The notes: generated by a model not told the origin, from the sequence alone. Counted from the stretch's first letter, positions 8,194-17,720 are shown. The stretch: 33,931 bases of DNA from Victivallales bacterium (GCA_003245525.1 QKCY01000376.1:1-33931), one strand, 5' to 3'. Program-made: numbers and translations.

Positions 8194-8844
8194 CTAGTGG
8201 TGCTCCCACGGCAGGGCGTAGAAGAGGATGGCGAAGAACTGGCAGATGCTGCCGCCCAGCACGAAGAGATGCCAGATGGCGTGGTTCCAGGGGATGCGTT
8301 TGGAGGCATAGAAGACGGTGCCGCCGGTATAGAGCACACCGCCAATCACCAGCAGGGCCAGACCGCCGCTCGCGAGGTTGTGGACCAGGGGCTTGAGCCC
8401 GATCACCACCAGCCAGCCCATGGCGATATAGAGCCCCACCGCCACCCCGTGGAAGCGGCCGACGAAGAGGAGCTTCAGAATCACTCCCGTGGCCGCCAGT
8501 CCCCAGACGATCCCGAAAAGGACCCAGCCAAAAGCGCCGTGGAAGACCACCAAGGTGAACGGCGTATAGGTGCCGGCAATCAACAGGTAGATGGCTGCAT
8601 GGTCGCACACCCGGAGGATGCGCTTCACGCGCGGGTTGCGGAAGCTGTGATACAGGGTGGAGGCGGTGTAGAGCACCACCAGAGTCGCCCCGTAGATGCT
8701 GAAGGAGACGATGTGCCGGGCGGTGCCGTTGAGCGCGGCGAACACGGCCAGCAGGCTGACGGCGGCAAGACTGAGGGCGATGCCCAGGCCGTGGCTCAGG
8801 GCATTGGCCAGTTCCTCGCCGGGTGAAGGGGGTGAGTGATCCAT
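8194..8844 (-). CDS. trhA: Hemolysin III / PAQR-family membrane protein
   Basis: ELANALSHGLGIALSLAAVSLL...ATLVVLYTASTLYHSF...CDHAAIYLLIAGTYTPFTL...HAIWHLFVLGGSICQFFAIL. Confidence 0.92.
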   Translation of the reverse strand: MDHSPPSPGEELANALSHGLGIALSLAAVSLLAVFAALNGTARHIVSFSIYGATLVVLYTASTLYHSFRNPRVKRILRVCDHAAIYLLIAGTYTPFTLVVFHGAFGWVLFGIVWGLAATGVILKLLFVGRFHGVAVGLYIAMGWLVVIGLKPLVHNLASGGLALLVIGGVLYTGGTVFYASKRIPWNHAIWHLFVLGGSICQFFAILFYALPWEHH

Positions 8845-8860
8845 GGTTCTCTCTCTCGGG

Positions 8861-9622
8861 TTATCCCAGCTCGATGACGACGGGACAGTGGTCGGAGCCC
8901 ATCACGTCGGCCAGAATGCGCGAGCTGCGCACGGCGGACGCGAAGCCCTGGTCCACGCAATGGTAGTCGATGCGCCACCCAACGTTCTTCTCGCGGGCGC
9001 GGAAGCGGTACGACCACCACGTGTATTGGTTGGGTTCGGCGCAGAATTGGCGGAAGGTGTCCACGAATCCGGCTCCGAGAAACTTGGTCATCCAGGCCCG
9101 TTCCTCGGGCAGGTAGCCCGCGTTCTTCTCGTTCTGCTTCGGGTTGGCCAGGTCGATGGGCTGGTGGGCGATGTTGTAGTCGCCGCAGAGCAGGATGTGG
9201 CGGCCCTTGCCCACCAGTTCCTGGCACTTGTCGAGGATGGCGTCGCAGAAGGCGACCTTGTAGGCAAGCCGCGCGCCGCCTTCCTGGCTGTTCGGGAAAT
9301 AGCAGTTGAGGATGGTGACGTCCGGGTATTCGAGGATCATGGTCCGCCCTTCGACATCGAACTCGGGACAGCCGAGGATATCGACGGAGAGGGGTTCCTC
9401 GCGCACGAAAGCGGCCACGCCGCTGTAGCCCTTGCGCTCGGCCGAGTGCCAGATGGTGCGGTAGCCCTCGGGGGCAAGCAGCGCCTCGTCGAGCTGGTCG
9501 CGCTGGGCCTTGGTCTCCTGCACGCAGCAGACATCGGCCCCGCCGGCGGCCAGCCAATCGAGAAAGCCCTTGCCCTGCACCGCGCGGATGCCGTTCACGT
9601 TCCAGGAAATCACGGTCTTCAT
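8861..9622 (-). CDS. xthA: Exodeoxyribonuclease III
   Basis: MKTVISWNVNGIRAVQGKGFLDWLAAGGADVCCVQETKAQ...LCGDYNIAHQPIDL...WRIDYHCVDQ...GSDHCPVVIEL. Confidence 0.95.
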   Translation of the reverse strand: MKTVISWNVNGIRAVQGKGFLDWLAAGGADVCCVQETKAQRDQLDEALLAPEGYRTIWHSAERKGYSGVAAFVREEPLSVDILGCPEFDVEGRTMILEYPDVTILNCYFPNSQEGGARLAYKVAFCDAILDKCQELVGKGRHILLCGDYNIAHQPIDLANPKQNEKNAGYLPEERAWMTKFLGAGFVDTFRQFCAEPNQYTWWSYRFRAREKNVGWRIDYHCVDQGFASAVRSSRILADVMGSDHCPVVIELG

Positions 9623-9694
9623 CGGCCGGACCTATAGGGATGAATGATGGAGGAATGGGGAATCGGGCTTGCGCCCTCGTCCGACGGTATGCCA

Positions 9695-9960
9695 CCCCCC
9701 TGCGGGGGTTCATCCGTGGTTTGGCATGCCAACCACGGGCTCACGCCCGTGGCTACGATATACCGCCTCCTACGGAGGCTCGGGGCAGGATGCCCGGCAC
9801 CCGAACTCCCGCAGGAAAGCGACATGCCGTGATGCCTCCTGCTGAGGCTCCGGACAGGGGACGTGGCATTCGAGCTCCCGCAGAGGAGCGACCTATCGTA
9901 GCCCCAGGCGCAAGCCTGGGGGAGACCGGAGTCACGCCGGTCCGAACCCCCGCAGGGGGT
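9695..9960. repeat. Dense array of short palindromes/REP-like hairpins
   Basis: ccccc-tgc-ggggg (9696-9708); ccgtggtttggcatgccaaccacgg (9714-9738); ccacgggc-tcac-gcccgtgg-ctacg (9733-9757); gcctcc-tac-ggaggc (9765-9779); gcctc/gaggc (9834-9848); gctcc/ggagc (9874-9889); cgtag-ccccaggc-gcaa-gcctgggg (9898-9921); gaccgg/ccggtc (9924-9942); accccc-gca-gggggt (9946-9960). Confidence 0.85.
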
Positions 9961-10099
9961 GATATATGGGCGAAGGGCGCCAGCCCGCGCGCACCAAGCC
10001 GTGGCAGGTACCATTACCTCTGCCATCCCACGCATCTTGGTTGTCACGTCTCCCATCGGGTCACTTTCGCTGGACGGAGTTCGTTCTACTATACCCCCC

Positions 10100-11305
10100 C
10101 TATGAACGGGCGGCGGTCTGGTAGATGGCAATGATCTTCTCGGGCGGAATCTCGGCCAGGAGGTTGTGGATGGCGCAGAAGACGAACCCCGAGTCCTGTT
10201 TCAGATATCCCACCACCTCGGCCACCTGGCGGCGCACCGCCTCCACGGAGCCCAGGGGCAATGTGGTCTGGGTGTCGACCCCGCCACCCCACAGGGCGAT
10301 GCGGCGGCGGCACACGTCTTTCCATTCCTGGAACGAGTGACCCCCCGCCGTCCATTGGACCGGATTGAGAATATCGAATCCGGCGTCAATGATTGCATCG
10401 AGCAGATGGTAGATGGCCCCGCAACTGTGGAGGAAGGTGAAGACCTCGGGCGCGGCGCGGTGGCAGGCGTCGTTCACCTTGCGGTAAAAGGGGGTGAAGA
10501 GTTCGGCGAAGGTATCCGGCGGCAGGATGGAGGCCTGCTGGGTGCCCTGGTCGTCCGCCGCCAGCATAATGATGTCCACGTAGGGGGCGATAGCGGGAAG
10601 GACCCGCTCCAATTGGCGGACGGCGTGGTCGGTGACGATGGCGTGCAGTTCGCGGACGTAGCCCGGATCGAGCAGGCAGAGCATGGAGAAGGCGGCCATG
10701 CCGCCCCGGAAACCGAGCCCTGCGCCGGGGCCGCGGAACATGATCGCCCGGTCGGTGGCCTCGCGGGCGCGGCGGCAGTAGGCGGCGAGGGCGGCCACGC
10801 GTTCGTCGGGGATGGTCTGCTGCTCCAGCCGTTTGGCCAGGGCTTCCAGGTCCTCCTTCTGCGGTTCGGCGAGCAGATTGGGGGGCTGCCCTCCGTGGGG
10901 CGCGTCGAACACATAGGACTCGGGGACCATGGTGCTGCCGCCCTGGGTGACGGTGCCGTCGGGCTGCACGGCGAAGCTGGCCGGATTCTGGACGAGGGCC
11001 GGGAGGCGCCCGCCGAAGTCGATGGGATGCCAGCGTTCGGGTTCCTCGAAGGCGTTGGTGTGGGCCGTGTCGCCCACGAAACAGCAATCGCAGTCCAAGG
11101 CGTCGAGCACGTCGCGGTCGGGAATGGCGAGCATCTGGCCGGTGTCGAAGATCTTCGGCAGACGCGGCGGCAGGCCCAGCGCGGCAACGAGCTTGGGATA
11201 GGCGAAGCAGCTCACCCCGGTGGAGGCCATGGCGCTCAGGTCTTTGGGCAACTGGTCGGTGGGTTGGAACCGGATCGCGGCACGGACACGTTCGCGGCGA
11301 GTCAT
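10100..11305 (-). CDS. Uroporphyrinogen decarboxylase (URO-D) family protein, methyltransferase-like
   Basis: MTRRERVRAAIRFQPTDQLPKD N-terminus; FTFLHSCGAIYHLLDAIIDAGFDILNPVQWTAGG; RRQVAEVVGYLKQDSGFVFCAIHNLLAEIPPEKIIAIYQ. Confidence 0.9.
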   Translation of the reverse strand: MTRRERVRAAIRFQPTDQLPKDLSAMASTGVSCFAYPKLVAALGLPPRLPKIFDTGQMLAIPDRDVLDALDCDCCFVGDTAHTNAFEEPERWHPIDFGGRLPALVQNPASFAVQPDGTVTQGGSTMVPESYVFDAPHGGQPPNLLAEPQKEDLEALAKRLEQQTIPDERVAALAAYCRRAREATDRAIMFRGPGAGLGFRGGMAAFSMLCLLDPGYVRELHAIVTDHAVRQLERVLPAIAPYVDIIMLAADDQGTQQASILPPDTFAELFTPFYRKVNDACHRAAPEVFTFLHSCGAIYHLLDAIIDAGFDILNPVQWTAGGHSFQEWKDVCRRRIALWGGGVDTQTTLPLGSVEAVRRQVAEVVGYLKQDSGFVFCAIHNLLAEIPPEKIIAIYQTAARS

Positions 11306-11388
11306 GATCGGTATCTCCAGCCTTTGCGTTCGGGGGCACGAGGGGTCACCGTATCCTCAACCCTTCCCACCCACAAGCGAACCACCCC

Positions 11389-12360
11389 ATGAGCCAACCC
11401 GAGATTTTCTTCTACGAGGCCTTCGCCGAAGAGCAGGAAGCCCTCCGCCGCCACCTGCCGTCCACGGTCTGCGCGGGTTTCACCCCCCTGACCATCCAGG
11501 AATACGGCCAGCCGTTGCCCGGCGCGCCGGTGATCAGCCTGCGGACCCAGTCCATCATCCCGCCGGAATGGGCCCCGGGTCTGCGTGGCATCCTTACCCG
11601 CAGCACCGGCTTCGACCACGTGACCGCCTACCGCGAACAGACCGGTGTGGCGGTGCCTGCGGGCTATCTGCCGCTCTACTGCAACCGGTCGGTGGCCGAA
11701 CAGGCCCTGCTGCTTTGGCTGGCCCTGCTCCGACGGCTGCCGGTGCAGACCGAGCAGTTCCGCCGCTTTCATCGCGACGGCCTCACCGGCAGCGAGACTC
11801 TGGGCAAGACCCTGGTGGTGCTAGGAGTCGGCAACATCGGCAGCGAGATCGTGCAGATCGGCCGGGGCTTGGGCATGCGGGTGATCGGGGTCGATCCCGT
11901 GCGCAAACTGGCCGATCTGGAGTACCGGGACTTCGCGGATGCCCTGCCCGAGGCCGACATCCTCGCGTGCAGCATGAACCTGACCGCCGAGAACCGCCAC
12001 TACCTCGACGTCGCCCGGCTGGTCTCCGCCAAACCCGGTCTGCTCCTCGTGAACGTGGCCCGGGGCGAGTTGCTCCGGTTCGAGGACTTCCCCGCCCTGC
12101 TGGACTCTGGCCGGATCGGGGGACTCGGCATGGATGTCTACGACCACGAGTCCGAGCTCGCCGTCTCCCTTCGCACTGGCGCGGAATCTGCCGATCCCGT
12201 GGTCCGCGCCACCCTCGATCTCGCCCGCCGTCCCAACGTCATCTGCACCCCCCACAACGCCTTCAACACCCGCGAGGCGGTGGAGCGCAAGTCCGAGCAG
12301 AGCATCCAGCAGTACCTGCACCTTGCCCAGACCGGAGCCTTCCTCTGGCCGGTGCCGTAG
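11389..12360 (+). CDS. D-isomer-specific 2-hydroxyacid dehydrogenase
   Basis: LVVLGVGNIGSEIVQIGRGLGMRVIGVDP nucleotide-binding motif; LLLVNVARGELL; GLGMDVYDHE; VICTPHNAFNT. Confidence 0.93.
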   Translation: MSQPEIFFYEAFAEEQEALRRHLPSTVCAGFTPLTIQEYGQPLPGAPVISLRTQSIIPPEWAPGLRGILTRSTGFDHVTAYREQTGVAVPAGYLPLYCNRSVAEQALLLWLALLRRLPVQTEQFRRFHRDGLTGSETLGKTLVVLGVGNIGSEIVQIGRGLGMRVIGVDPVRKLADLEYRDFADALPEADILACSMNLTAENRHYLDVARLVSAKPGLLLVNVARGELLRFEDFPALLDSGRIGGLGMDVYDHESELAVSLRTGAESADPVVRATLDLARRPNVICTPHNAFNTREAVERKSEQSIQQYLHLAQTGAFLWPVP

Positions 12361-12381
12361 GGGCGGGGCTTGCCCCCGCCC
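12354..12381 (-). repeat. REP-like hairpin overlapping the stop codon of the dehydrogenase gene; may act as a terminator
   Basis: gccgtag then gggcgggg-cttgc-ccccgccc. On the minus strand this is stem-loop followed by CTACGGC, as at 2733 and 9733. Confidence 0.6.
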
Positions 12382-12425
12382 ATCCTCTGGGATCATCCCA
12401 CGGGTTGCCTTCGTCTCCCCTGCCC

Positions 12426-14291
12426 CTATTCGGCAAACCACTGGTCGAGGAGGCGGGCGATGATCTGGCAGCCGCGGGCGTTGGCGTGGACGGCGTCGCC
12501 CTGGAACCAGCCGTAGGTCTTGCCGGTGGCCTGGATGTAGGCCCACCAGGGGCCGGTCATATCGAAGAAGGCGCAGTGCTCTTCGGCGGCCACCTTCTGC
12601 ATGTTGTAGCGGAAGTTGCTGGTGGTGGTGTCGATCTCGGGGGTGAAGGTGCGGATGTGCTCGTCGCGCACGGCACCGAAGACGGGGGTCAGGAGCAGCA
12701 CCTCCGTATCGGGTTTCTGGGCGCGGACCTGGCGGATCACGGAGCGGACGGCCTCGGCGTCGCCGCCGTTGGAGATGCCGCCGATGACCAGCAGGTCCGG
12801 GTTGTGCTTGAGCACGTAGGACTCGACCCGGTTCTCATGCTGGTAGTAGGTGCAGCCGGTGGAGCTCCGCAGGGAGGTGATCTTGATGATCTTGCACTTC
12901 GGATAGCGGCGCATGAGCAGCAGGTCGAAGGCGGAGCCGGACGTATTGCCGATGATGCTGTCGCCCAGGAGGACCATGCGCAGTTCGCCGCCGTCGCGCA
13001 GCTTGGCCATGGCCTTGGGGATGTTGGCGAACCGGCCGGCCGGAGGCTGGTAGACGAGGGGGTCCATGGCGGCGTAGATGGCGTCGATCCGCTCCAGCGT
13101 GGACAGGCCCGCATAGGCATCGGCGATGCTGCCGTTGAGCAGGATGCCACCGATCCGGGCGGTGCCGGGCGAGGCGATCTTGACTACCAGTTCGTGCTCG
13201 GCGTTGCGGTCCAGGCCCCGGCCGAGGGAGACCGGGCGCAGCGTGGGGCCGGTCGCGTCCTTGGGTGCGGGAAGCGTCTGGAACGCGGCTCCGTCCACGG
13301 CGTAGGCGAGGTCGGCGCTGTCCTTGCCCACCACATCGAGCAGACCGATCTCGGAACCCTTGAACTTCAGCTTGAGAGTCGCTTCAGGCTCGGCCGAAAC
13401 GAGCAGGTGGCGGAAGGGACCGATGGGGCTAGCCTGGCCCGGTTGCCAGTTGCCGATGCGCTGGACCTGGGGGTCCTCGTAGGCCACGATCCGCCCGTTG
13501 TCGTCGGTCGCCGGGAAGAGCGGCGCGGGCAGGACGTAGGGCTGGGGTTTCTCGGGGGTGGGATAGGCGGTCATCAGGGCGTCCATGAAGGCCGCCACCG
13601 CCTCGGCGTAGAGCTTCGCCCCGGCATCGGTGGGGTTGATGCCATCGGCGGAGAAGTCGGCGAAGGAGATGTCCCCGGCGATGATCTTGTCCGCCGCGTA
13701 CTTCGCCAGGTTCAGGCTGGGAATGCCGTAGTGGTCGGCGATCTGCTCGCTGATCTGGATGTATTCCGGCACCTTGCCCGCCTGATAGTCTGCCAGCATC
13801 TCGGGGGTGAGGGTGTAGACCAGGATGCGGCTGTGGGTGGCGCGGTAGCGGGTGATCTGGCGGACCAAGCCCTCCAGCGAGGTCTTGACCACCTCGGGAT
13901 CGGCGTTCCGGTCGTCCGCCGCGAAGTCGAGGATCGCCAGGTGGCCGCTACAGATGACCTCGCCGAAGACCGCTTGGCCCCGGCTGCACCGGTAGAGGCC
14001 GAACCAACTGCCGCCCGGCTGGATGTGCCGGGTTTCGCGCATGTCCGCCTCGGGGAAGTACTTCTTCAGCCCCTTCACCATCTGGGCCGAGTAGCGCAGG
14101 CCCTGGTCCCTCAATCCAGTCCCCGCCAGGACGGAGTCGCCGATGAAGAAGAGGTACTGGTTGCCGACCACGTTGGCTTTCAGGAAGTACTGGCTGTTCG
14201 GGATGCCATCGCGAATCTGGTAGTAGTTCCCCGCCATACAGGCTGCCGTCGCGAGGAGGAGGTTGCAGGAGAGGGCGCGGGTGAAGCTCAT
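12426..14291 (-). CDS. Secreted protein with two SGNH/GDSL-like hydrolase domains
   Basis: N-terminal LFFIGDSVLAGTGL and DGINPTDAGAKLYAEAV; C-terminal MVLLGDSIIGNTSGS, IGGISNGGDAEAV and GDAVHANARGCQIIARLL. Hydrophobic N-terminus LSCNLLLATAACMAG. Confidence 0.82.
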   Translation of the reverse strand: MSFTRALSCNLLLATAACMAGNYYQIRDGIPNSQYFLKANVVGNQYLFFIGDSVLAGTGLRDQGLRYSAQMVKGLKKYFPEADMRETRHIQPGGSWFGLYRCSRGQAVFGEVICSGHLAILDFAADDRNADPEVVKTSLEGLVRQITRYRATHSRILVYTLTPEMLADYQAGKVPEYIQISEQIADHYGIPSLNLAKYAADKIIAGDISFADFSADGINPTDAGAKLYAEAVAAFMDALMTAYPTPEKPQPYVLPAPLFPATDDNGRIVAYEDPQVQRIGNWQPGQASPIGPFRHLLVSAEPEATLKLKFKGSEIGLLDVVGKDSADLAYAVDGAAFQTLPAPKDATGPTLRPVSLGRGLDRNAEHELVVKIASPGTARIGGILLNGSIADAYAGLSTLERIDAIYAAMDPLVYQPPAGRFANIPKAMAKLRDGGELRMVLLGDSIIGNTSGSAFDLLLMRRYPKCKIIKITSLRSSTGCTYYQHENRVESYVLKHNPDLLVIGGISNGGDAEAVRSVIRQVRAQKPDTEVLLLTPVFGAVRDEHIRTFTPEIDTTTSNFRYNMQKVAAEEHCAFFDMTGPWWAYIQATGKTYGWFQGDAVHANARGCQIIARLLDQWFAE

Positions 14292-14468
14292 GGTCGTATC
14301 CTTCGGTGCCTGGCTGTTTGGGAATACCCGCGAGGATAACCTGCGGTGAGGCGGGATGCAAGAGCGGGGTGACGAAGCCCTTGCCCGGAGCTATGATACG
14401 GGGGTTCCCCCCGCTGGCACTTCCAGCCGTCCCTGCCCGACGGCAACCTGGAATCGGATTGGAGAGCG

Positions 14469-16496
14469 ATGACCATTCGAGGTGTAATCCTGGGCCTGCT
14501 CGGCGCGGCCTTCGTCAGTGCCGTCTGCTATTTCAACGACGAGGTCATCCGGCAAGGCATGCTGGTGCCCCACCTGATGCCGGTGGTGGTCTATGGCAGT
14601 CTGGTGCTCTTCCTGCTTCTCCTGAATCCCCTGCTCCGGCGGCTGCGACCGGGGCTGGCTCTCGGCCGGGGCGAACTGGCAATTGCCATCTGCCTGGTGC
14701 TGATCGGCTGCTCGATCGCCAGTTGGGGGCTGGTGCAGTTCCTGCCCACCAGCACCATGATGCCCCACTACTACAACAAGGTGAATCCCGGCTGGGGCGC
14801 CCAGCATGTGCTGGAGACCGCGCCGTCCCAGATGCTCGTCCACGTGACCGAGGAGAACGAGGACGCGGTCCTGAACACCTACATGAGCGGCATGAGCGAG
14901 GGGAAGAGCCACATCAACTTCCTCCACGACGTGCCGTGGCGGGCCTGGGCCCCAACGCTGGCCTTCTGGGTGCCGCTGATGATCTGCCTGCTGCTGGCCA
15001 CCAGCGCGCTGGCCATCGTCTTCCACCGCCAATGGGTCCGGCACGAACAGTTGCCCTATCCCATCTCGGTCTTCGCCCACGCCCTGCTGCCGGAGCCGGG
15101 AATGGCCCAGGGCGGCGTGTTTCGGCAACGGGCCTTCTGGGTGGGGGGACTGTTCCTCTTCGCCATCCATATGAACAACTACTTCTGCCAGTTCTGGCCC
15201 AACGCCCTGATCCCCGTCCGCCTCTGGCTCGACTTCAGTCCGCTCTCCTCGCTGATGCCGACCATCATGCGGGGGCAGGGCGGCATGTTGCTGCGGCCGA
15301 CCCTGTACTTCGCGGTCATCGCCCTGGCCTACTTCATCCCCTCCGACATCTCCTTCTCGATGGGGACCATCCCCTTCATCTTCTGCTACCTGCAAGGCTG
15401 GCTGGCGGGGTATGGGATCATGCTCCGCCAGGGCGATCACCTGTCGGTCAAGATCGAGTCCTTCCTCTTCACCGGCGGCTACTTCGGCATCCTGATCATG
15501 CTGCTCTACACCGGTCGCCACTACTACCTGAACGTGTTCCGGCGCAGCGTGGGTCTACGGTCGCAGGACGAGATCGAGCCGCATGTGGTCTGGGCCATGC
15601 GCATCTTCCTGGCGGCGACCATCGCCTTCGTGGTGCAGCTCACCATCGCGGGGCTGGACTGGCAACTGTCGCTCTTCTACACCTGCATCGCCCTGATGAT
15701 CTTCATCGTGGTGAGCCGGACCATCGCCGAGACGGGGGCCTTCCACATCGGCAGCGAGATCTTCCCCGGTGCCATCATCATGGGGGTGTTCGGCGCGGCG
15801 GCGCTGGGCCCGAAGTCGATCATCATGATGTTCCTGCTCTCGGCGGTGCTGCTGGGCGCGCCGGGCTGGTCCTCCATGCCCTTCCTGGTGCAGGGACTCA
15901 AACTGGCGGACATGTCCGACGTGCGTATCGGTCGGCTCGCCAAATGGGTCTTCATCGCCCTGGGCCTGAGTCTGCTCATCTCCCTGCCGCTGACCATCTA
16001 CTGGCAGTACGACCAGGGCGTGCCCAACGCGAACTGGCCCCGCTCGCTTAGCGCCTTCCCCTTCGAGAACTTGGTGAAACTCAAGCACCAACTGGCCGCC
16101 CAGGGGAGTCTGGCCGACGCCGAGCAGGTGTCGGGCTGGGGCCACTTCGCGGCCATGCGGCCGACGGGGTCCTGCATCCTGGCTTTCTTCCTCGCGGTCG
16201 GCGTGGCCTTGGGCCTGGGCTTCGCCCGGCTGCGTTTCCGCAACTGGCCCTTCCATCCGGTGGTGTTCGTCTTCCTCGGCGGGCACCAGGCCAAGATGAT
16301 GGGGGTCTCCTTCCTTATCGGCTGGTTGGTGAAGGGCATCGTCAACAAGTATGGTGGTGCCCGGGTCTACCAGGCCGCGAAACCCTTCATGATCGGGCTC
16401 CTGGCCGGGGAGATGACGGCCCGCCTGATTCCCATGCTGGTGGGGTCCATCATCTACCTCCTCACCGGCCAGAGTCCCCGCCAGTACTTCGGCTGA
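14469..16496 (+). CDS. Large polytopic membrane protein (resembles DUF6785/DUF6784-type proteins, from memory)
   Basis: 675 aa with many hydrophobic segments: MTIRGVILGLLGAAFVSAVCYFNDEVIRQGMLVPHLMPVVVYGSLVLFLLLLNPLL...ELAIAICLVLIGCSIASWG...GETGAFHIGSEI-like core. Confidence 0.75.
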   Translation: MTIRGVILGLLGAAFVSAVCYFNDEVIRQGMLVPHLMPVVVYGSLVLFLLLLNPLLRRLRPGLALGRGELAIAICLVLIGCSIASWGLVQFLPTSTMMPHYYNKVNPGWGAQHVLETAPSQMLVHVTEENEDAVLNTYMSGMSEGKSHINFLHDVPWRAWAPTLAFWVPLMICLLLATSALAIVFHRQWVRHEQLPYPISVFAHALLPEPGMAQGGVFRQRAFWVGGLFLFAIHMNNYFCQFWPNALIPVRLWLDFSPLSSLMPTIMRGQGGMLLRPTLYFAVIALAYFIPSDISFSMGTIPFIFCYLQGWLAGYGIMLRQGDHLSVKIESFLFTGGYFGILIMLLYTGRHYYLNVFRRSVGLRSQDEIEPHVVWAMRIFLAATIAFVVQLTIAGLDWQLSLFYTCIALMIFIVVSRTIAETGAFHIGSEIFPGAIIMGVFGAAALGPKSIIMMFLLSAVLLGAPGWSSMPFLVQGLKLADMSDVRIGRLAKWVFIALGLSLLISLPLTIYWQYDQGVPNANWPRSLSAFPFENLVKLKHQLAAQGSLADAEQVSGWGHFAAMRPTGSCILAFFLAVGVALGLGFARLRFRNWPFHPVVFVFLGGHQAKMMGVSFLIGWLVKGIVNKYGGARVYQAAKPFMIGLLAGEMTARLIPMLVGSIIYLLTGQSPRQYFG

Positions 16497-16531
16497 TCCA
16501 GGCACCTAGCGGGGAAACGGGAGGCAAAGGG

Positions 16532-17068
16532 ATGATGAGCAACAGCCAAATCTCGGCAACCGTGCCGGTTGGCGGCCTGATCACCGCCTTGGTCATCGCG
16601 GTTGCCTTGGGGGTGTCCATGGTCCGCCTCTGGCAATGGATCGCCTACGCTGTGCCCAGGGATTGCCCCTATTGCGGCTCGTCGGACCTGATCCCGGTAC
16701 GGCGTCTGTCCCCGGACAAGCTCCAGAGCCTGTGCAAGGCGGCTCTCCGGCTCCGCCTCGCAACCGATATGGCGCAAGGCTATCTGTGCCGCTCGTGCCT
16801 GCGGGTTGCGGACCCCGCGATCGCGGTTTCCGCTGATCCCGCCAGCTACTGGGTGCTGGTTCCCAAGAGTCACGAGACCCCCAATCCCGGAGAGGTGGTC
16901 GCCTATCCTCCCCTGCACTGCCGCCGCTGCGGCAAGGAGTATGTTCTCAGTGGCGGGCCGCAGGAGTTCCGGGTCTGCCATCACTGCAACGCCGCCCACG
17001 ATTGGTGGTCCGACGAAGAGACGGGATATTCCTTCTTCGTGGCGGACAAAGAGGAAGCCAATGGCTAG
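16532..17068 (+). CDS. Membrane-anchored protein with zinc-ribbon cysteine pairs
   Basis: N-terminal TM (VPVGGLITALVIAVALGVSMV) then CPYCGSSD, CRSC, CRRCGKEY, CHHC. Confidence 0.72.
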   Translation: MMSNSQISATVPVGGLITALVIAVALGVSMVRLWQWIAYAVPRDCPYCGSSDLIPVRRLSPDKLQSLCKAALRLRLATDMAQGYLCRSCLRVADPAIAVSADPASYWVLVPKSHETPNPGEVVAYPPLHCRRCGKEYVLSGGPQEFRVCHHCNAAHDWWSDEETGYSFFVADKEEANG

Positions 17069-17720
17069 ACGGATCACAACTACCGACGGCGTATTGGCCG
17101 CCACCATGCTGGTGGGGCTTGGCCTGTTGTTGGCGGGCACTGGGTTGGGCATCTGGGCCGTAGTCTTGGCCTCGACCTCCTTCGTGGCCGTCGCGGCCCG
17201 GGGCGTCTGGCACGAACGCAGCGCCCTGGCGATCTGCCTCGGCCTGGGGCTGGTTCTCTGCTGGACGGGGGATGTGGTTGGCTACCTGGGCAACTTCGAG
17301 CTGAGCGCGGGCTCGTTTCTGGTGGGGCATTTGGTTTTCGCGGGCGGCTTCCTGGCGAAGGGCGCGGCTTGGCGGCGTCTGCTGGCGGGATTCGGGGCGG
17401 TTCTGGTTGCCGGACTTCTGATCGGCCAGTGGCTCATTCCCCACCTGCCCGCCGATCAGCGGGTGCTGGTGATGGCCTACATGGTGGTCATCTCGATCAT
17501 GGTGATTGCGGCCTGCGGTAGCAGGCAGCCAAGCCTGCGGCTCCTGGTGGTGGCGGCGGTGCTCTTCTATGTGTCCGACATCGCCGTCGCCCGCTGGAAA
17601 TTCGTTTCCCCCGGATCGGAGAACCGCTTCTTCTGCTACCCGCTGTACTACACGGCCTGCCTGTTGCTGGCCCTTGCCTCCCGGTGGGGAGGACCGGTGC
17701 GCGAGGAGGAGACGCCATGA
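17061..17720 (+). CDS. YhhN-family (TMEM86/lysoplasmalogenase-like) membrane protein
   Basis: CLGLGLVLCWTGDVVGYLGNFELSAGSFLVGHLVFAGGFL and VAAVLFYVSDIAVARWKFVSPGSENRFFCYPLYYTACLLLAL match the YhhN pattern. ATG overlaps the upstream stop by 8 nt. Confidence 0.75.
   Translation: MARRITTTDGVLAATMLVGLGLLLAGTGLGIWAVVLASTSFVAVAARGVWHERSALAICLGLGLVLCWTGDVVGYLGNFELSAGSFLVGHLVFAGGFLAKGAAWRRLLAGFGAVLVAGLLIGQWLIPHLPADQRVLVMAYMVVISIMVIAACGSRQPSLRLLVVAAVLFYVSDIAVARWKFVSPGSENRFFCYPLYYTACLLLALASRWGGPVREEETP

Noticed and set aside
9660-10090. CRISPR array or tRNA cluster in the palindrome-rich region
   Set aside because: Hairpins are of different sequences with irregular spacing, and no cloverleaf or T-loop consensus was seen.
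11220-14339. 1039-aa plus-strand ORF
   Set aside because: Overlaps three well supported genes in other frames (uroD-family, dehydrogenase, SGNH); long frame is a high-GC artefact.
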